Source: Streptomyces griseus (GTDB taxonomy: Bacteria; Actinomycetota; Actinomycetes; Streptomycetales; Streptomycetaceae). From it: a stretch of DNA of 64,000 bases. The translations under genes and the position numbers were made by a program. This document shows positions 51,539-60,880 of this stretch, piece by piece (the stretch's first letter is position 1; the number at the start of each line of letters is the position of its first letter). The notes under the pieces were generated by a model, which was not told the DNA's origin, did no database searches, and saw nothing but the letters and a program-made list of their open reading frames with translations. The stretch is from the NCBI RefSeq assembly GCF_001715295.1, contig NZ_MDKB01000004.1:632749-696748 (forward strand). The letters are read 5' to 3'.

Positions 51539-51563
51539 TGTCGTAACAATATACGTTACGACA
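51539..51563. promoter_or_regulatory. Rrf2-type operator 2, at the Rrf2 promoter
   Basis: TGTCGTAAC-AATATAC-GTTACGACA, 9-base arms with a 7-base AT-rich spacer. Same core GTAAC-N7-GTTAC as operator 1. It lies 22 bases upstream of the regulator GTG. Confidence 0.75.
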
Positions 51564-52276
51564 GGGTTCGGCAAGCGCCCTGCAAGGCGGTGACCTGGGA
51601 CACCCTGTTCCGATGTCCCTCGAGGATCGGTCGGACGGTCGCCCTCGACGACCTCCACAACGGCAACCCGGGTCGGGTACGGCATAGGGAAAGTCCGGCC
51701 GGCAAGCGCCGGGCATCATGATCCATCGCGCGAGGTCTGTCATGGGTCGACCACTCATTCCACCGTCCACCTCAGCGGCGACGTCGGATCGCCCCTCTCA
51801 TCGGGCTCGACCAGCGATCGGTGTCGCTGTCACGGGCAGCACGTCGAGGTGCTCGCCAAGATTGTTCTCGCGAACGGCGCTGTGACTGGGGAGGCCTGGT
51901 ATCGGGTCTGTCCGGTGGGCTACGTTGAGCGGCGACGACTACCGGGACGGCATTGCGCCATACACGGATCGGTGACCCGGCGTTCCCCTGAGCGCCGTAC
52001 GAGCCGGAACCGGCCCGCTGTCGGAACGAGGATCCGGCGCTGCTGCGCGGGCTCCGCCTCCTGTCGCGTTGATCACCTCCCGACACGTCACCCACGGCAG
52101 GAGAGCTGATGCCCGCCACGACGCTGCACATCCCACCGCGGACGGCCAGGCCGGCGCTTTCGCCGCTTTCCCGGACGGCGGTGAACGGCACCCAGGCGTG
52201 CTGATGTACCGGATGAGGCTATCGGCAAGCGCAGGATCCCCTCCTCCAGCAGGGTGCGGTCGAAGTCCGGACGTGA
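51564..52276. other. no recognisable gene (713 bases)
   Basis: Mixed GC sequence with only short shadow frames. Probably decayed; no repeat or hairpin of note was seen. Confidence 0.4.
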
Positions 52277-52954
52277 TCAGTCGATGTCCGTATCATCGGC
52301 CTCTTCGAGGAGACGGGCCGCCAGATCGTCGGCCCACTCCACGGCCCACGTGCGGAGAGCGGTGATGGTGGCGTCATCGAGCCCGTAGGCGGCGAAGGCC
52401 TCGTCGTCGGTCCACTCGGCGCCCGTAAGATTCGATTGCAGATCCTCGCGCTCGAAGCGGCCTCGAGCGTGGCGGCGGCCGAACTCCTCAAGTTCGGCAT
52501 TGGTCCAGCGGCGGGAGGCCGCGAACACGTCGATCAGGTCGCGGGGCGCTCCGCGGTCGGCGAGGGCGCGGACCTTGGTCCCGATCACGTCCTCCTCCGC
52601 GAGGACGGGCCCGTAGGGACTCTGGGCGACAGGCCGCCAGAAGATCTCCTTGAGGATGTCGACTTCGCATTCCTGCCCAGTGGCCGGATCGGCCACGGTG
52701 AAGCGGGCGGACAGCGGGGCGGTTTCCAGCGCGTGCACCTTCCAGCCGCGGGCTTCCAGACCGGCGCGGAGCGTGGCTGCGATGTCGGCCATGGGTGCCG
52801 GGTTCTCGGTGGCGACATCCAGGTCCTGGCTCGGGCGGCTCACGAGGCGGTGCGCCCGCACGGCATACCCGCCGGTAAGGACCAGGGGATACGGGGAGCC
52901 GAGGGCGATCACATCCGCCAGGAGCCGCGTGTGCAGCTCCGGCATGTCCGTCAC
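52277..52954 (-). CDS. AbiEii/AbiGii-like nucleotidyltransferase
   Basis: 225 residues from GTG 52954, overlapping the upstream stop (GTGA). PLVLTGGYAVRAHRLVSRPSQDLDVATEN carries the GG ... DLD active-site signature of polymerase-beta-type nucleotidyltransferases, and RFTVADPATGQECEVDILKE the third acidic position. DVIGTKVRALADRGAPRDLIDVFAA is the family C-terminal helix set. In type IV AbiE systems this is the toxin. Coupled to a small upstream gene, a candidate partner. Confidence 0.82.
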   Translation of the reverse strand: MTDMPELHTRLLADVIALGSPYPLVLTGGYAVRAHRLVSRPSQDLDVATENPAPMADIAATLRAGLEARGWKVHALETAPLSARFTVADPATGQECEVDILKEIFWRPVAQSPYGPVLAEEDVIGTKVRALADRGAPRDLIDVFAASRRWTNAELEEFGRRHARGRFEREDLQSNLTGAEWTDDEAFAAYGLDDATITALRTWAVEWADDLAARLLEEADDTDID

Positions 52955-53343
52955 GCGGCGGCCCGGGCGCGGGAGGCGAGCTGGGGGAAGGCATCTTCCC
53001 ATACGGTGCGCACGGTGCGGCCGACGAGGGTGCGCAGCACCGGCCACAGTTGGAGGAGCAGGTCCTGGTTGAGGTAGCGGTCCAGGTCGTCGTGCAGGCC
53101 CTCGTGCAGAACGGTGCGGTACAGGCCCATGCGCTGGCGTGGCTTGCCCAGGTCGTACGACGTCATCCCGGACCAGGCCACGTGCAGCGGTAGCTCCACG
53201 ACTCCCTGCGTGGGGCCGTGCAACTCGTCCAGCGACTCCGGCAGGCGTCGCTGGAACTTCTCCCGGTACAACGCGATATCCTCGGCGGCCGCGTCCGAGA
53301 GGCCGCTCGGCGTGGGCGCGGCGCGCTGTGGGATGGAAGGCAT
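52951..53343 (-). CDS. small protein coupled to the nucleotidyltransferase (possible antitoxin)
   Basis: 130 residues from ATG 53343 with GGAGGC just upstream and an AT-rich TACAGTAATAAT promoter-like stretch before that. DIALYREKFQRRLPESLDEL, HVAWSGMTSYDLGKPRQRMG, and YRTVLHEGLHDDLDRYLNQD. Not an AbiEi-type winged helix, and no family recognised. Position and coupling suggest an antitoxin or accessory partner; this is inference. Confidence 0.65.
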   Translation of the reverse strand: MPSIPQRAAPTPSGLSDAAAEDIALYREKFQRRLPESLDELHGPTQGVVELPLHVAWSGMTSYDLGKPRQRMGLYRTVLHEGLHDDLDRYLNQDLLLQLWPVLRTLVGRTVRTVWEDAFPQLASRARAAA

Positions 53344-53459
53344 GCCTCCATTATTACTGTAGGGGAGCGGTAAGGGGCATGATGCGCGAGCTTGCCTCCG
53401 CAGTGGGCGGGACGGGCTCGTGAGGCGCAACCCACGGCACGAGAACGGTCCACCGACTT

Positions 53460-53810
53460 CGTCTGCGGGACCTCACCGCCGCCCGGGACACGGCCGCCGA
53501 TGTCACTCCCCTGCGGCAGGTCCTGGACAGCGGTGACTTCCCCGGCCCCCGCATCTACTTACCCGAGCCAGGCCGCGATCTCCCAGACCTCCGGGCACGG
53601 CGACTTCTCCGCCGTCTACGACAGCGCCCCGACCTCCTCCTGCGGCATCCACGCACGGGCCGAGGAGATCGGCTTCCTGCGCATCGCGGACGGCCGTGAC
53701 CGGGTGCTCGCGGCGGTACACGAACAGCTGAAGCGAGGTGCCACTCAGGTCAAGGTCATGGCGGGGGCGGAGTCGCCTCGCCGTACGACCCGCTGGATGT
53801 GGTCACGAAG
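53460..53810 (+). pseudogene. amidohydrolase fragment with frameshifts
   Basis: In order: RLRDLTAARDTAADVTPLRQ and SGDFPGPRIYL, then in a second frame AISQTSGHGDF and GFLRIADGRDRVLAAVHEQL then GATQVKVMAG, then in a third frame GVASPYDPLDVV. The pieces follow imidazolonepropionase-like amidohydrolases (dioldehydrase-free, TSGHGD and VKVMAxGGVxSPxDP motifs). Ends are missing on both sides. Confidence 0.6.
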
Positions 53811-53950
53811 CGGCGCGCTGGTGCCAGGCGCGCCACTGGCCGCCCGACGGGCCTTGTGGGAACCAGCCCGGGACCGGTTTCCGCAAGGGGCCCGAAGCCC
53901 ATGCACCGCCACTCACACGAACGGTTCGACCGTGCTCGTCGATGACACCG

Positions 53951-54579
53951 CTACCGGGGCTGGCCCACTTCCTCGGCCACCCTGCGGCGGATCTGCCGCC
54001 CGGGGCGCGCCTCCAGGTTCTCCTTGCCGTCCTGGATGATGGGGGTGCCGTTCACGAAGACGTGCTGGAAGCCGGTGGATCGCTGCGCGGGCTCCGTGAA
54101 GGTCGCTTCGTCCTGCACGGCGGCGAGGTCGAACACCACGATGTCCGCGTCCGCGCCGACCTGGATCCTGCCCTTGCTCCGCATCTGCGGCACCGACTTC
54201 TCCAGGATCTGTGCCGGAATGAGGCTCGTCTTGCGGATCGCCTCGATCAACGTCAGCTTGGGCTGAAGGCGCCCGGGGCCCCCGCGCGCCCAGCCGGCGA
54301 GGAAGCGGGAGAAGCACCCGGCCGAACGCGGATGGGCGAAGGCGTCCTCGGGCAGCGGCCAGACGTCGCCCTCGACGAGGGATCCGTCCCCGCGAACCCA
54401 CGGCATCGCGTCGGAGGCGATCGCGGCGTCGGGGTGCAACACGGAGAGGTCGAGCATCGCGGCGTCCTCGGGCTTGTCCGGGCGCAGGAAGTGCATCACG
54501 ATGACAGCGCCGGGTTCCTTCTCCTGCAGTTGCCGAGGACCGTGCCGTTCCAGGCCACCGGGAAGGTGACCTCAGCTCC
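53951..54579 (-). pseudogene. D-aminoacylase-type amidohydrolase C-terminal fragment
   Basis: The intact part (from about 54520 to the stop) reads VMHFLRPDKPEDAAMLDLSV, IASDAMPWVRGDGS, HPRSAGCFSRFLAGWARG, and GRIQVGADADIVVFDLAAVQ, the final third of N-acyl-D-amino-acid deacylases with the catalytic SDAMPW Asp. Just upstream, EVTFPVAWNGTVLG is in another frame and rejoins at QLQEKEPGAVI after a frameshift near 54530. Everything further 5' is missing. Confidence 0.7.
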
Positions 54580-54649
54580 ACATGGGCACGAGCAAGAACA
54601 CGCCCCCGACGCGTAAGCATCGAGTGCCCACCATTACGGGAAACTTCAC

Positions 54650-57433
54650 TCAGCCCTGGACGCCGGTACCCGACAGAATGCCTTCGACCACGTCGCGGAG
54701 CTGTGAGCGGGCGGTGATGCCGAGCTTGGGGAACACCCGGTAGAGGTGCGAAGCGACCGTGCGCGGTGAGAGGAACAGCTTTTCCCCGATCTCACGATTC
54801 GTCAGGCCACGGGCCGCCAGCTGCACGATCTGCTGCTGCTGGGGGCTGAGTTCGGCGAAGGCAGTGGGTACGACGTCGCTGGCTCCGATGCCGGCGGCAC
54901 GTAGTTCTGCCTGTGCCCGCTCCGTCCATGGCCGCGCGCCCAGCCGCTGGAAGGTTTCCAGGGCGGCGCTCAGCAGCGGACGGGCCTCGGCGATACGGCG
55001 CTGCCGCCGGAGCCATTCCCCGTAGTCGAGCTGTGTCTGCGCCCGTTCGAAGGGCCACTGCTCACCTGCCGGTTCCTTGAGCGCTGCGCGGAAGAACGGC
55101 TCCGCGTGCTCGGGTTCCGCCAGCAGGGCGCGGCCCCGGCAGATCAGTGTCCTCACCCGTGCCGACATGCCTGTACCGAGGCGCCGCGCCGACCGTTCCA
55201 GCAGCTCTGCTGCGTGCTTCTGTCGTCCTCGGCGGACGGCCGCCGCCGCCAGTTCGGCCAGGAGGGTGTAGGAGACGTGGTAATGGACCGGATCGCCGTC
55301 GTCGGTGAACGCGGAGCGGAACTGCGTGTACGCGGTCTCGTAGTCGCCCTCGGCCACGGCCGCCATCCCCAGGCCCCGACGAGCGAAGACCGCGACGGAG
55401 CGGCTCTCCAGTGGGTCGACAAGAGCCAGGGCCCGTTCGACGAGCCGGCGTGCGGCGGCCGGGTCGCCCAGCAGAGCGACCACCGTGGCATCGAGTGCGT
55501 AAGCGCACGCCTCGGCGTGGTCGAGTCCGGCCGACGATGCCATGGCCGCGATGTCAGTCGCCACCGAGCGGGCCTCGGCCCAGCGGCCCTGCTCCAGGCG
55601 GGTCCAGCCGACCGCGCATCCCAGTCCGTCCGGGAGCCATCCACGGGCCTGCCACTGGTCGAACGCCTCGTCGAAGGTCCTGGCGGCGAGGGTGGTCCGG
55701 TCGAGCAGCCAGGCGACGATGGCCAGCGCGGTCAGGCGACTGGCGTCGCCCTTGGCCTTGGCGATGAGTCCGGGCAGGGCCGGTGAGAGGAGGGCTCCTG
55801 CGCTGCTGGGGTCGGAGACGGCCAGGACCCAGGCGCGCAGCGCCGCTCCTGCGGCATCCTCGGGCACGCGGGAGAGCAGACGCTGGATCTGTCGCTGTTG
55901 GGACTCCTCGCCCGAGTAGTAACGGACCACCGCCGCCGCGGCCAGCGCGTCGAGGACGAGGGGCGACCGGGCGTACGCCGCCTCGTCGGCAACACGTATG
56001 AGCAGGGCGAAGGCTGCTGGGTGAGGGGAGCCCAGGGACATGAGCTGTCCGGTGGCCAGCGCGGCTCTGCCCAGCAGTGCCTGGTCGTCGGTGCACTCGC
56101 GGACTGCGGCGGCCAGTTGTTCCACCCAGCCGAGTTGACCGGTGAAGACGGCGGTGGCGGCGGCTTCGGTCAGAAGACGCGCCCGGTCCTCGCGGCGCGG
56201 GCTGAGTTGCGCGGCACGCTCCTGGGCCGCGGCCGCGGCCGCGAAGCCACCCCGGCGCCGGGCCCGGTCGGCCGTCTGCTGCAGTGCGGCCGACACGTCC
56301 TGGTCGGGGCGTACGGTCGCGGCGGCGAGGTGCCAGGCGCGGCGGTCGGGCTCCTCGCGCAGCAACTCCGCGAGAGCGAGGTGGGCCCGGCGGCGTCCCT
56401 CGAACGACGCCGCATGGTAGACGGCGGAGCGGATGAGCGGGTGACGGAAGGAGATCCGGGATCCGTCCTGGCGTACGAGACCGGCCCGGTCCGCGGGTAC
56501 CCATGCCTCGTCGTCCGCCTCGGGAAGTCCCACGGCCGCCGCCGGAGCGTCCGCCGTGTCGGCGGCCGCGAGCAGCAGCAGGATGCGGCGGGTCGGTTCC
56601 GGCAGACCCGCCGCGTGCCCCGCGAAGATCCGCTCCAGTCGGTCGGTGACCGGCAGCGGGCCCTCCACGCCACTGCCTTCGGGGTGCCGGATCGCGGTGG
56701 CGTGGGCCAGTTCCACCAGGGCCAGCGGGTTGCCGGCCGCCTCCTGGAGGATTCGCACCCGTGCCCGGCCGGTGGGCGGCGTGGGTTGCCGGTCCAGCAG
56801 TAGGCTGGCCGCCTCGGCGTCCAGCGGGCCGAGTTCGAGGCGCTCGTACCCCTTGTCGAATCCAGGCAGGGCGTCCACGGTGCGGACTCCGACCAGCAGC
56901 GTGACTGGCTCGCTGTCCATGCGTCGCGCCACGAACGAGAGAACATCCAGTGATCCGCGGTCGATCCACTGGGCGTCGTCGACCACCACCAGCAGCGGGG
57001 CCGTATCCGCCAGGTCCGACAACAAGGTCAGGACCGCCAGACCGACGAGCATCGCGTCGGGAGTCTCCGCACACTCTTCGAGCCCCAGGACGGCTCGGAG
57101 CGCGGAGCGCTGCCGCGGCGGCAGTCCCTGCGCTTCAGCGAGTACCGGGCGCACCAACTGATGAAGACCGGCGAATCCGAGGTGCGCCTCGGAACCGCTC
57201 CCCGCCGCCCGCAGCACTCGGCCACCCGAGCCCCGTGCGTGATCGGCGGCGAGGTCGAGCAGCGTGCTTTTTCCGGCACCGGGGTCACCCGTGACGATCA
57301 AAACGTCGCTGTGGGACCGGTCAGTGCCCACACGCCGGATGATTTCTGCGGTCTCGGCTTCTCGGCTCACCACCGCCGGACCGGGATTCCGCGTCGAGCG
57401 CCGCTCCCTACGAGCCCTTTCATCGTTTTGCAC
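54650..57433 (-). CDS. LAL-type ATP-dependent LuxR regulator
   Basis: 927 residues from GTG 57433, preceded by TTGGAG; a GTG at 57466 lacks a ribosome site. N-terminal AAA-type ATPase with Walker A GDPGAGKSTLL (about residue 50), Walker B LLVVVDDAQWID (about 160), and a sensor-like LLLAAADTADAP. A long helical TPR-like middle (repeats such as RRRGGFAAAAAAQERAAQLS) leads to the C-terminal LuxR HTH LSPQQQQIVQLAARGLTNRE. LAL proteins are usually activators of catabolic or biosynthetic operons. It is divergent from the MBL-esterase-RidA set. Confidence 0.92.
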   Translation of the reverse strand: MQNDERARRERRSTRNPGPAVVSREAETAEIIRRVGTDRSHSDVLIVTGDPGAGKSTLLDLAADHARGSGGRVLRAAGSGSEAHLGFAGLHQLVRPVLAEAQGLPPRQRSALRAVLGLEECAETPDAMLVGLAVLTLLSDLADTAPLLVVVDDAQWIDRGSLDVLSFVARRMDSEPVTLLVGVRTVDALPGFDKGYERLELGPLDAEAASLLLDRQPTPPTGRARVRILQEAAGNPLALVELAHATAIRHPEGSGVEGPLPVTDRLERIFAGHAAGLPEPTRRILLLLAAADTADAPAAAVGLPEADDEAWVPADRAGLVRQDGSRISFRHPLIRSAVYHAASFEGRRRAHLALAELLREEPDRRAWHLAAATVRPDQDVSAALQQTADRARRRGGFAAAAAAQERAAQLSPRREDRARLLTEAAATAVFTGQLGWVEQLAAAVRECTDDQALLGRAALATGQLMSLGSPHPAAFALLIRVADEAAYARSPLVLDALAAAAVVRYYSGEESQQRQIQRLLSRVPEDAAGAALRAWVLAVSDPSSAGALLSPALPGLIAKAKGDASRLTALAIVAWLLDRTTLAARTFDEAFDQWQARGWLPDGLGCAVGWTRLEQGRWAEARSVATDIAAMASSAGLDHAEACAYALDATVVALLGDPAAARRLVERALALVDPLESRSVAVFARRGLGMAAVAEGDYETAYTQFRSAFTDDGDPVHYHVSYTLLAELAAAAVRRGRQKHAAELLERSARRLGTGMSARVRTLICRGRALLAEPEHAEPFFRAALKEPAGEQWPFERAQTQLDYGEWLRRQRRIAEARPLLSAALETFQRLGARPWTERAQAELRAAGIGASDVVPTAFAELSPQQQQIVQLAARGLTNREIGEKLFLSPRTVASHLYRVFPKLGITARSQLRDVVEGILSGTGVQG

Positions 57434-57680
57434 GAATGCTCCAAGGAATCGAAAGACCCCAAACACTAGCGTGGGGCTACGGCGGCGGCGCCGGCAGCGG
57501 TATCGAACCCGCTCGGAGCACTCGGAGCGCAGTCGTCGTCCGGGGCACCGGTGCGGTCACATGACTGCATACCCCCGACCGTTCGCCGAGCCGCAGAATC
57601 GTCGAGCGGGCACGGCCTCCTGCTCAGAGCCCTACGCACGGATGCAGTCGCGTGACGGATACCGCGCCCGCCGGAGCCGC

Positions 57681-57705
57681 TCGTACGGTGGGGTAAACCG
57701 TACGA
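57681..57705. promoter_or_regulatory. perfect long dyad before the MBL hydrolase gene
   Basis: TCGTACGGT-GGGGTAA-ACCGTACGA, 9-base arms and 7-base spacer, ending 16 bases before the ATG at 57722. A regulator dimer bound here would cover the start region. The LAL protein is adjacent, but a separate repressor is equally possible. Confidence 0.75.
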
Positions 57706-57721
57706 ACTGCAGGGAAATCGC

Positions 57722-58636
57722 ATGGAACAGATCACGCTCGGCAACGTCTCCATCACTCGCGTTCGGGAATACTACGGGTCTGTTGAAATGGAGCCCCACG
57801 CCTTCTTCCCGGAAAGCTCGAAGGAAGTCTGGAAGGACGGCGTCCACTGGCTGGCCCCGCATTTCCTGGACTCCGGGACCAACACCGTGAATTCCGCGAT
57901 CCAGACCTGGCTGCTGCGCAGCGGAGGCAAGACCATCCTGGTCGACACTGGTGTGGGCAATCACAAGGAGCGCCCGTACGCGCCGGTCTGGAGCCATCTG
58001 GAGACGGACTTCCTGGCCAACCTCGCCCGAGCAGGTGTCCAGCCCGAGGACGTGGACATCGTGATCAACACGCATCTGCACATCGATCACGTCGGCTGGA
58101 ACACGTACCTGGACGGGCGGAGCTGGGTTCCGACCTTTCCCAACGCCACCTATCTGATGCCGAAGGACGACTTCGACTTCTGGAACCCGGCAAACGGCCA
58201 CCAGTCGCTGCCCGGCCGCGGCAACCAGAACGTCTTCGAGGACAGCGTGGCCCCGGTCCACCAGGCCGGCCGGACGCTGCTGTGGGAGTACAGCCACCAG
58301 ATCGACGCCGACCTGCGCCTGGACGCGGCTCCCGGACACACCCCCGGCTCCTCCGTGCTGACCCTCACCTCAGGGACGGACCGCGCGGTGTTCGTCGGTG
58401 ACCTGCTGCACAACCCGGTGCAGATCGTCGAACCGGACGCCAACAGCTGCTTCTGCGAGGACCCGGCGGGTGCCCGCACCACCCGCCGCAAGGTGCTGGG
58501 CTGGGCGGCCGACAACAACGCGCTCCTGATCCCCGCGCACCTGGGTGGGCACGGAGCCGCCGAAATCGCGCGTCACGGCAACACATTCGACATCAAGGGC
58601 TGGGCACCCTTCGCCCCGTACTCCGAGCAGGGCTGA
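57722..58636 (+). CDS. metallo-beta-lactamase-fold hydrolase
   Basis: 304 residues, ATG 57722, site GCAGGGAAA. NTHLHIDHVGWN is the HxHxDH zinc motif, LVDTGVGNHKERP the upstream strand, AAPGHTPGSS the third His, VFVGDLLHNP the Asp ligand, and LIPAHLGGHG a late His. Resembles quorum-quenching or glyoxalase-II-like MBL enzymes such as AttM-type lactonases; the lactonase Tyr cannot be confirmed. First gene of a run with the esterase and RidA genes. Confidence 0.9.
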   Translation: MEQITLGNVSITRVREYYGSVEMEPHAFFPESSKEVWKDGVHWLAPHFLDSGTNTVNSAIQTWLLRSGGKTILVDTGVGNHKERPYAPVWSHLETDFLANLARAGVQPEDVDIVINTHLHIDHVGWNTYLDGRSWVPTFPNATYLMPKDDFDFWNPANGHQSLPGRGNQNVFEDSVAPVHQAGRTLLWEYSHQIDADLRLDAAPGHTPGSSVLTLTSGTDRAVFVGDLLHNPVQIVEPDANSCFCEDPAGARTTRRKVLGWAADNNALLIPAHLGGHGAAEIARHGNTFDIKGWAPFAPYSEQG

Positions 58637-58656
58637 CGCCCCGGAAAGGCATAGCT

Positions 58657-60150
58657 GTGAGCCACGAACCCGAGCCCGTCGTCACCGTCGCACAGGGAGC
58701 CGTCCGCGGTCTCCGCCAGGACGACGGCACCGCCACCTTCCTGAACATCCCCTACGCCGCTCCTCCGATGGGCGCCGGCCGGTTCGCCCCGCCGCAGCCG
58801 CACGAGCCCTGGGACGGCGTACGGGATGCCACCGTGCCCGGCCCCAATGCCCCGCAGTCCGAGCGGAAACTCGGCAGCATCGACATGGCCCCCTACTTCG
58901 GCGCCGGCTGGAGCCGTGGTGAGGACTACCTCACCGTCAACGTCTTCCAGCCCACCGCCGCGGACGACGCTCGGTCCGTGATGGTGTTCGTCCACGGCGG
59001 CGGGTTCGTCGCCGGGTCAACGCGGTCCGCCCTGTACGACGGTTCCGCCTTCGCCCGTGACGGCGTCGTCCTGGTCACACTCAACTACCGGCTGGGCATC
59101 GCCGGGTTCCTCGACATCCCCGGGGCGCCCGCCAACCGCGGCCTGCTCGATGTCGTCGCGGCGCTGCGCTGGGTGCGGGAGAACATCGCCGCCTTCGGTG
59201 GTGACCCGGACAACGTCACCCTGTTCGGCCAGTCGGCCGGGGCGACGGTCGTCGGCGGCATCCTCGCCACCCCTGAGGCCGCGGGCCTGTTCCGCCGGGC
59301 GATCGTGCAGAGCGGCAGCGGTCTGGGGGCGTTCACCTCCGAGCAGGCCGCCCGTGTCACCAGGGCCGTGGCCGAGGAACTGGGCATCGAGCCGCACACC
59401 GAGGCCTTCGCGGACATCTCCGACGAGCGCCTGGTGGAGGCCGCCTCCCGGCTCGCGGGCATCGACCTGCGGACCGAGACGCACCACGATCCGCTGATCG
59501 GCCTCAGCCCCTTCAGCCTGGTGCTCGACACACAGCCCGCCGTATCCGTCGGCGCCGGCCTGAGCGCCGATGTCGACCTGCTCGTCGGGACCAACACCGA
59601 GGAGGGAAACCTCTACCTGGTCCCGGTGGACACGTACGCAACTGCGACCGCCGACGATGTCGACGATACGGCGGCGCGCTCGCACCCGAAGCCCGCGCAG
59701 CTCGTCAATACGTACCGCAACACCCGCCCCGAAGCGTCCTTCGGTGAGCTGCGGTCGGCCATCATGGGTGACGCGCTGTTCGGCGCCGGCAGCTGGGCCC
59801 TGGTCGGCGCACATGCCGCCCACTCCCGGTCCGCCACGTTCAGCTACGAGTTCGCCTGGCGTTCCCAGGCCCTGGGCGGAGACCTCGGCGCCACCCACAC
59901 GATGGAACTCCCCTTCGTCTTCGACCTCGCCGAACTCCCGCAGTTGGCGGGCGAGGGCGTCCTGCTCGGCCCCGACAAGCCCCCCGCGGACCTTGCCACC
60001 CGCACGCACGAGGCCTGGGTCCGCTTCGCCAGGAACGGCAACCCCGGCTGGGACCAGTACGACACCACACGCCGGACCACCATGCACATCGACGCCGAGT
60101 GGACCCAGGTCGACGACCCCCGCAGCCAGGAACGACAGGCCTGGGCCTGA
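58657..60150 (+). CDS. type B carboxylesterase
   Basis: 497 residues from GTG 58657, 20 bases after the MBL stop. Oxyanion HGGGFVAGS (about 113-121), nucleophile elbow GQSAGATVVGG with Ser193, catalytic acid region in NTEEGNLYLVPVD, and His in LGATHTMELPFVFDL. The PYAAPPMGAGRFAPPQP segment is the family N-terminal signature. Hydrolyses esters or carbamates. Its co-occurrence with an MBL hydrolase and RidA suggests a small catabolic set for an ester/lactone or imine-forming compound. Confidence 0.92.
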   Translation: MSHEPEPVVTVAQGAVRGLRQDDGTATFLNIPYAAPPMGAGRFAPPQPHEPWDGVRDATVPGPNAPQSERKLGSIDMAPYFGAGWSRGEDYLTVNVFQPTAADDARSVMVFVHGGGFVAGSTRSALYDGSAFARDGVVLVTLNYRLGIAGFLDIPGAPANRGLLDVVAALRWVRENIAAFGGDPDNVTLFGQSAGATVVGGILATPEAAGLFRRAIVQSGSGLGAFTSEQAARVTRAVAEELGIEPHTEAFADISDERLVEAASRLAGIDLRTETHHDPLIGLSPFSLVLDTQPAVSVGAGLSADVDLLVGTNTEEGNLYLVPVDTYATATADDVDDTAARSHPKPAQLVNTYRNTRPEASFGELRSAIMGDALFGAGSWALVGAHAAHSRSATFSYEFAWRSQALGGDLGATHTMELPFVFDLAELPQLAGEGVLLGPDKPPADLATRTHEAWVRFARNGNPGWDQYDTTRRTTMHIDAEWTQVDDPRSQERQAWA

Positions 60151-60197
60151 CCCCCTCGCACAGATCGCTCTGTGCACCCTTCGTCAAGGAGACACCC

Positions 60198-60543
60198 ATG
60201 AAAAGCGTCATCACCACCGAGAACGCACCCACTCCGGCAGCCCCGCTGTCCCAGGGCATCCGTAAGGGTCCGCTTTTCCAGGTCTCCGGCCAACTCCCGT
60301 TCGACCCGGCCACCGGCGCGGTCGTCGGCACCACCTTCGCCGAGCAGACCACGCAGACCCTGCGCAATGTCACCGCCGTCCTCAAGGCGGCCGGCGCCGC
60401 ACTGAAGGACGTCATGATGCTCCGCGTCCACCTCACCGACCCGCCCACCTGCCCGAGCTGAACGAGGCGTACGCGGCGGCCGTCGGCGAACCTTCCCCGC
60501 CCGCACCACCGTTCACCTGCAACTCCCTCCGTCGCTGCTCGTG
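60198..60543 (+). pseudogene. RidA/YjgF family gene with two frameshifts
   Basis: ATG 60198 with AGGAGAC upstream. MKSVITTENAPTPAAPLSQG, GPLFQVSGQLPFDPATGAVV and TTQTLRNVTAVLKAAGAALK are in frame. The frame then shifts within LTDP to give AHLPELNEAYAAAVGE, and again to PARTTVHLQLPPSLLV. Rejoined they make a normal RidA protein including the conserved catalytic Arg in PARTTV. As written the product would stop after 87 residues, losing the active-site Arg. Confidence 0.82.
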
Positions 60544-60880
60544 GCGCTCCTGCGCCGGCTCATGGCCGCCGTCCGCACGGCGGGCATCTGCGCCATGGCG
60601 GTGCCCAGCCCCCTGCGTTCCGGGCCCACCACCATGTCAACCGTCGCCGCCACGATCCTGGACCGTCGTGGTGACGCGCTGGACGCGCTGGCCCTGGTCG
60701 CCCCCGACGAGGGCGGAACCCGGACCGCCGCAGCTCGGACGGCACTGCGGACGGCGGTCCTGGCGATCTCCCGGGCCGGGGGGCGGTGAACCGCGACCTG
60801 GCCGAGCGGCAGACCGGGGCCCACGGCGCCGGGCTCCCGAACTTACGCGCCTGGCGACGACCCGCGAAGCCGTCAGCGGC
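60544..60880. other. intergenic region with a weak plus-strand frame
   Basis: A frame ending at 60789 reads TILDRRGDALDALALVAPDE and TALRTAVLAISRAGG, mildly protein-like, perhaps the end of a lost gene. No family recognised. Confidence 0.25.
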
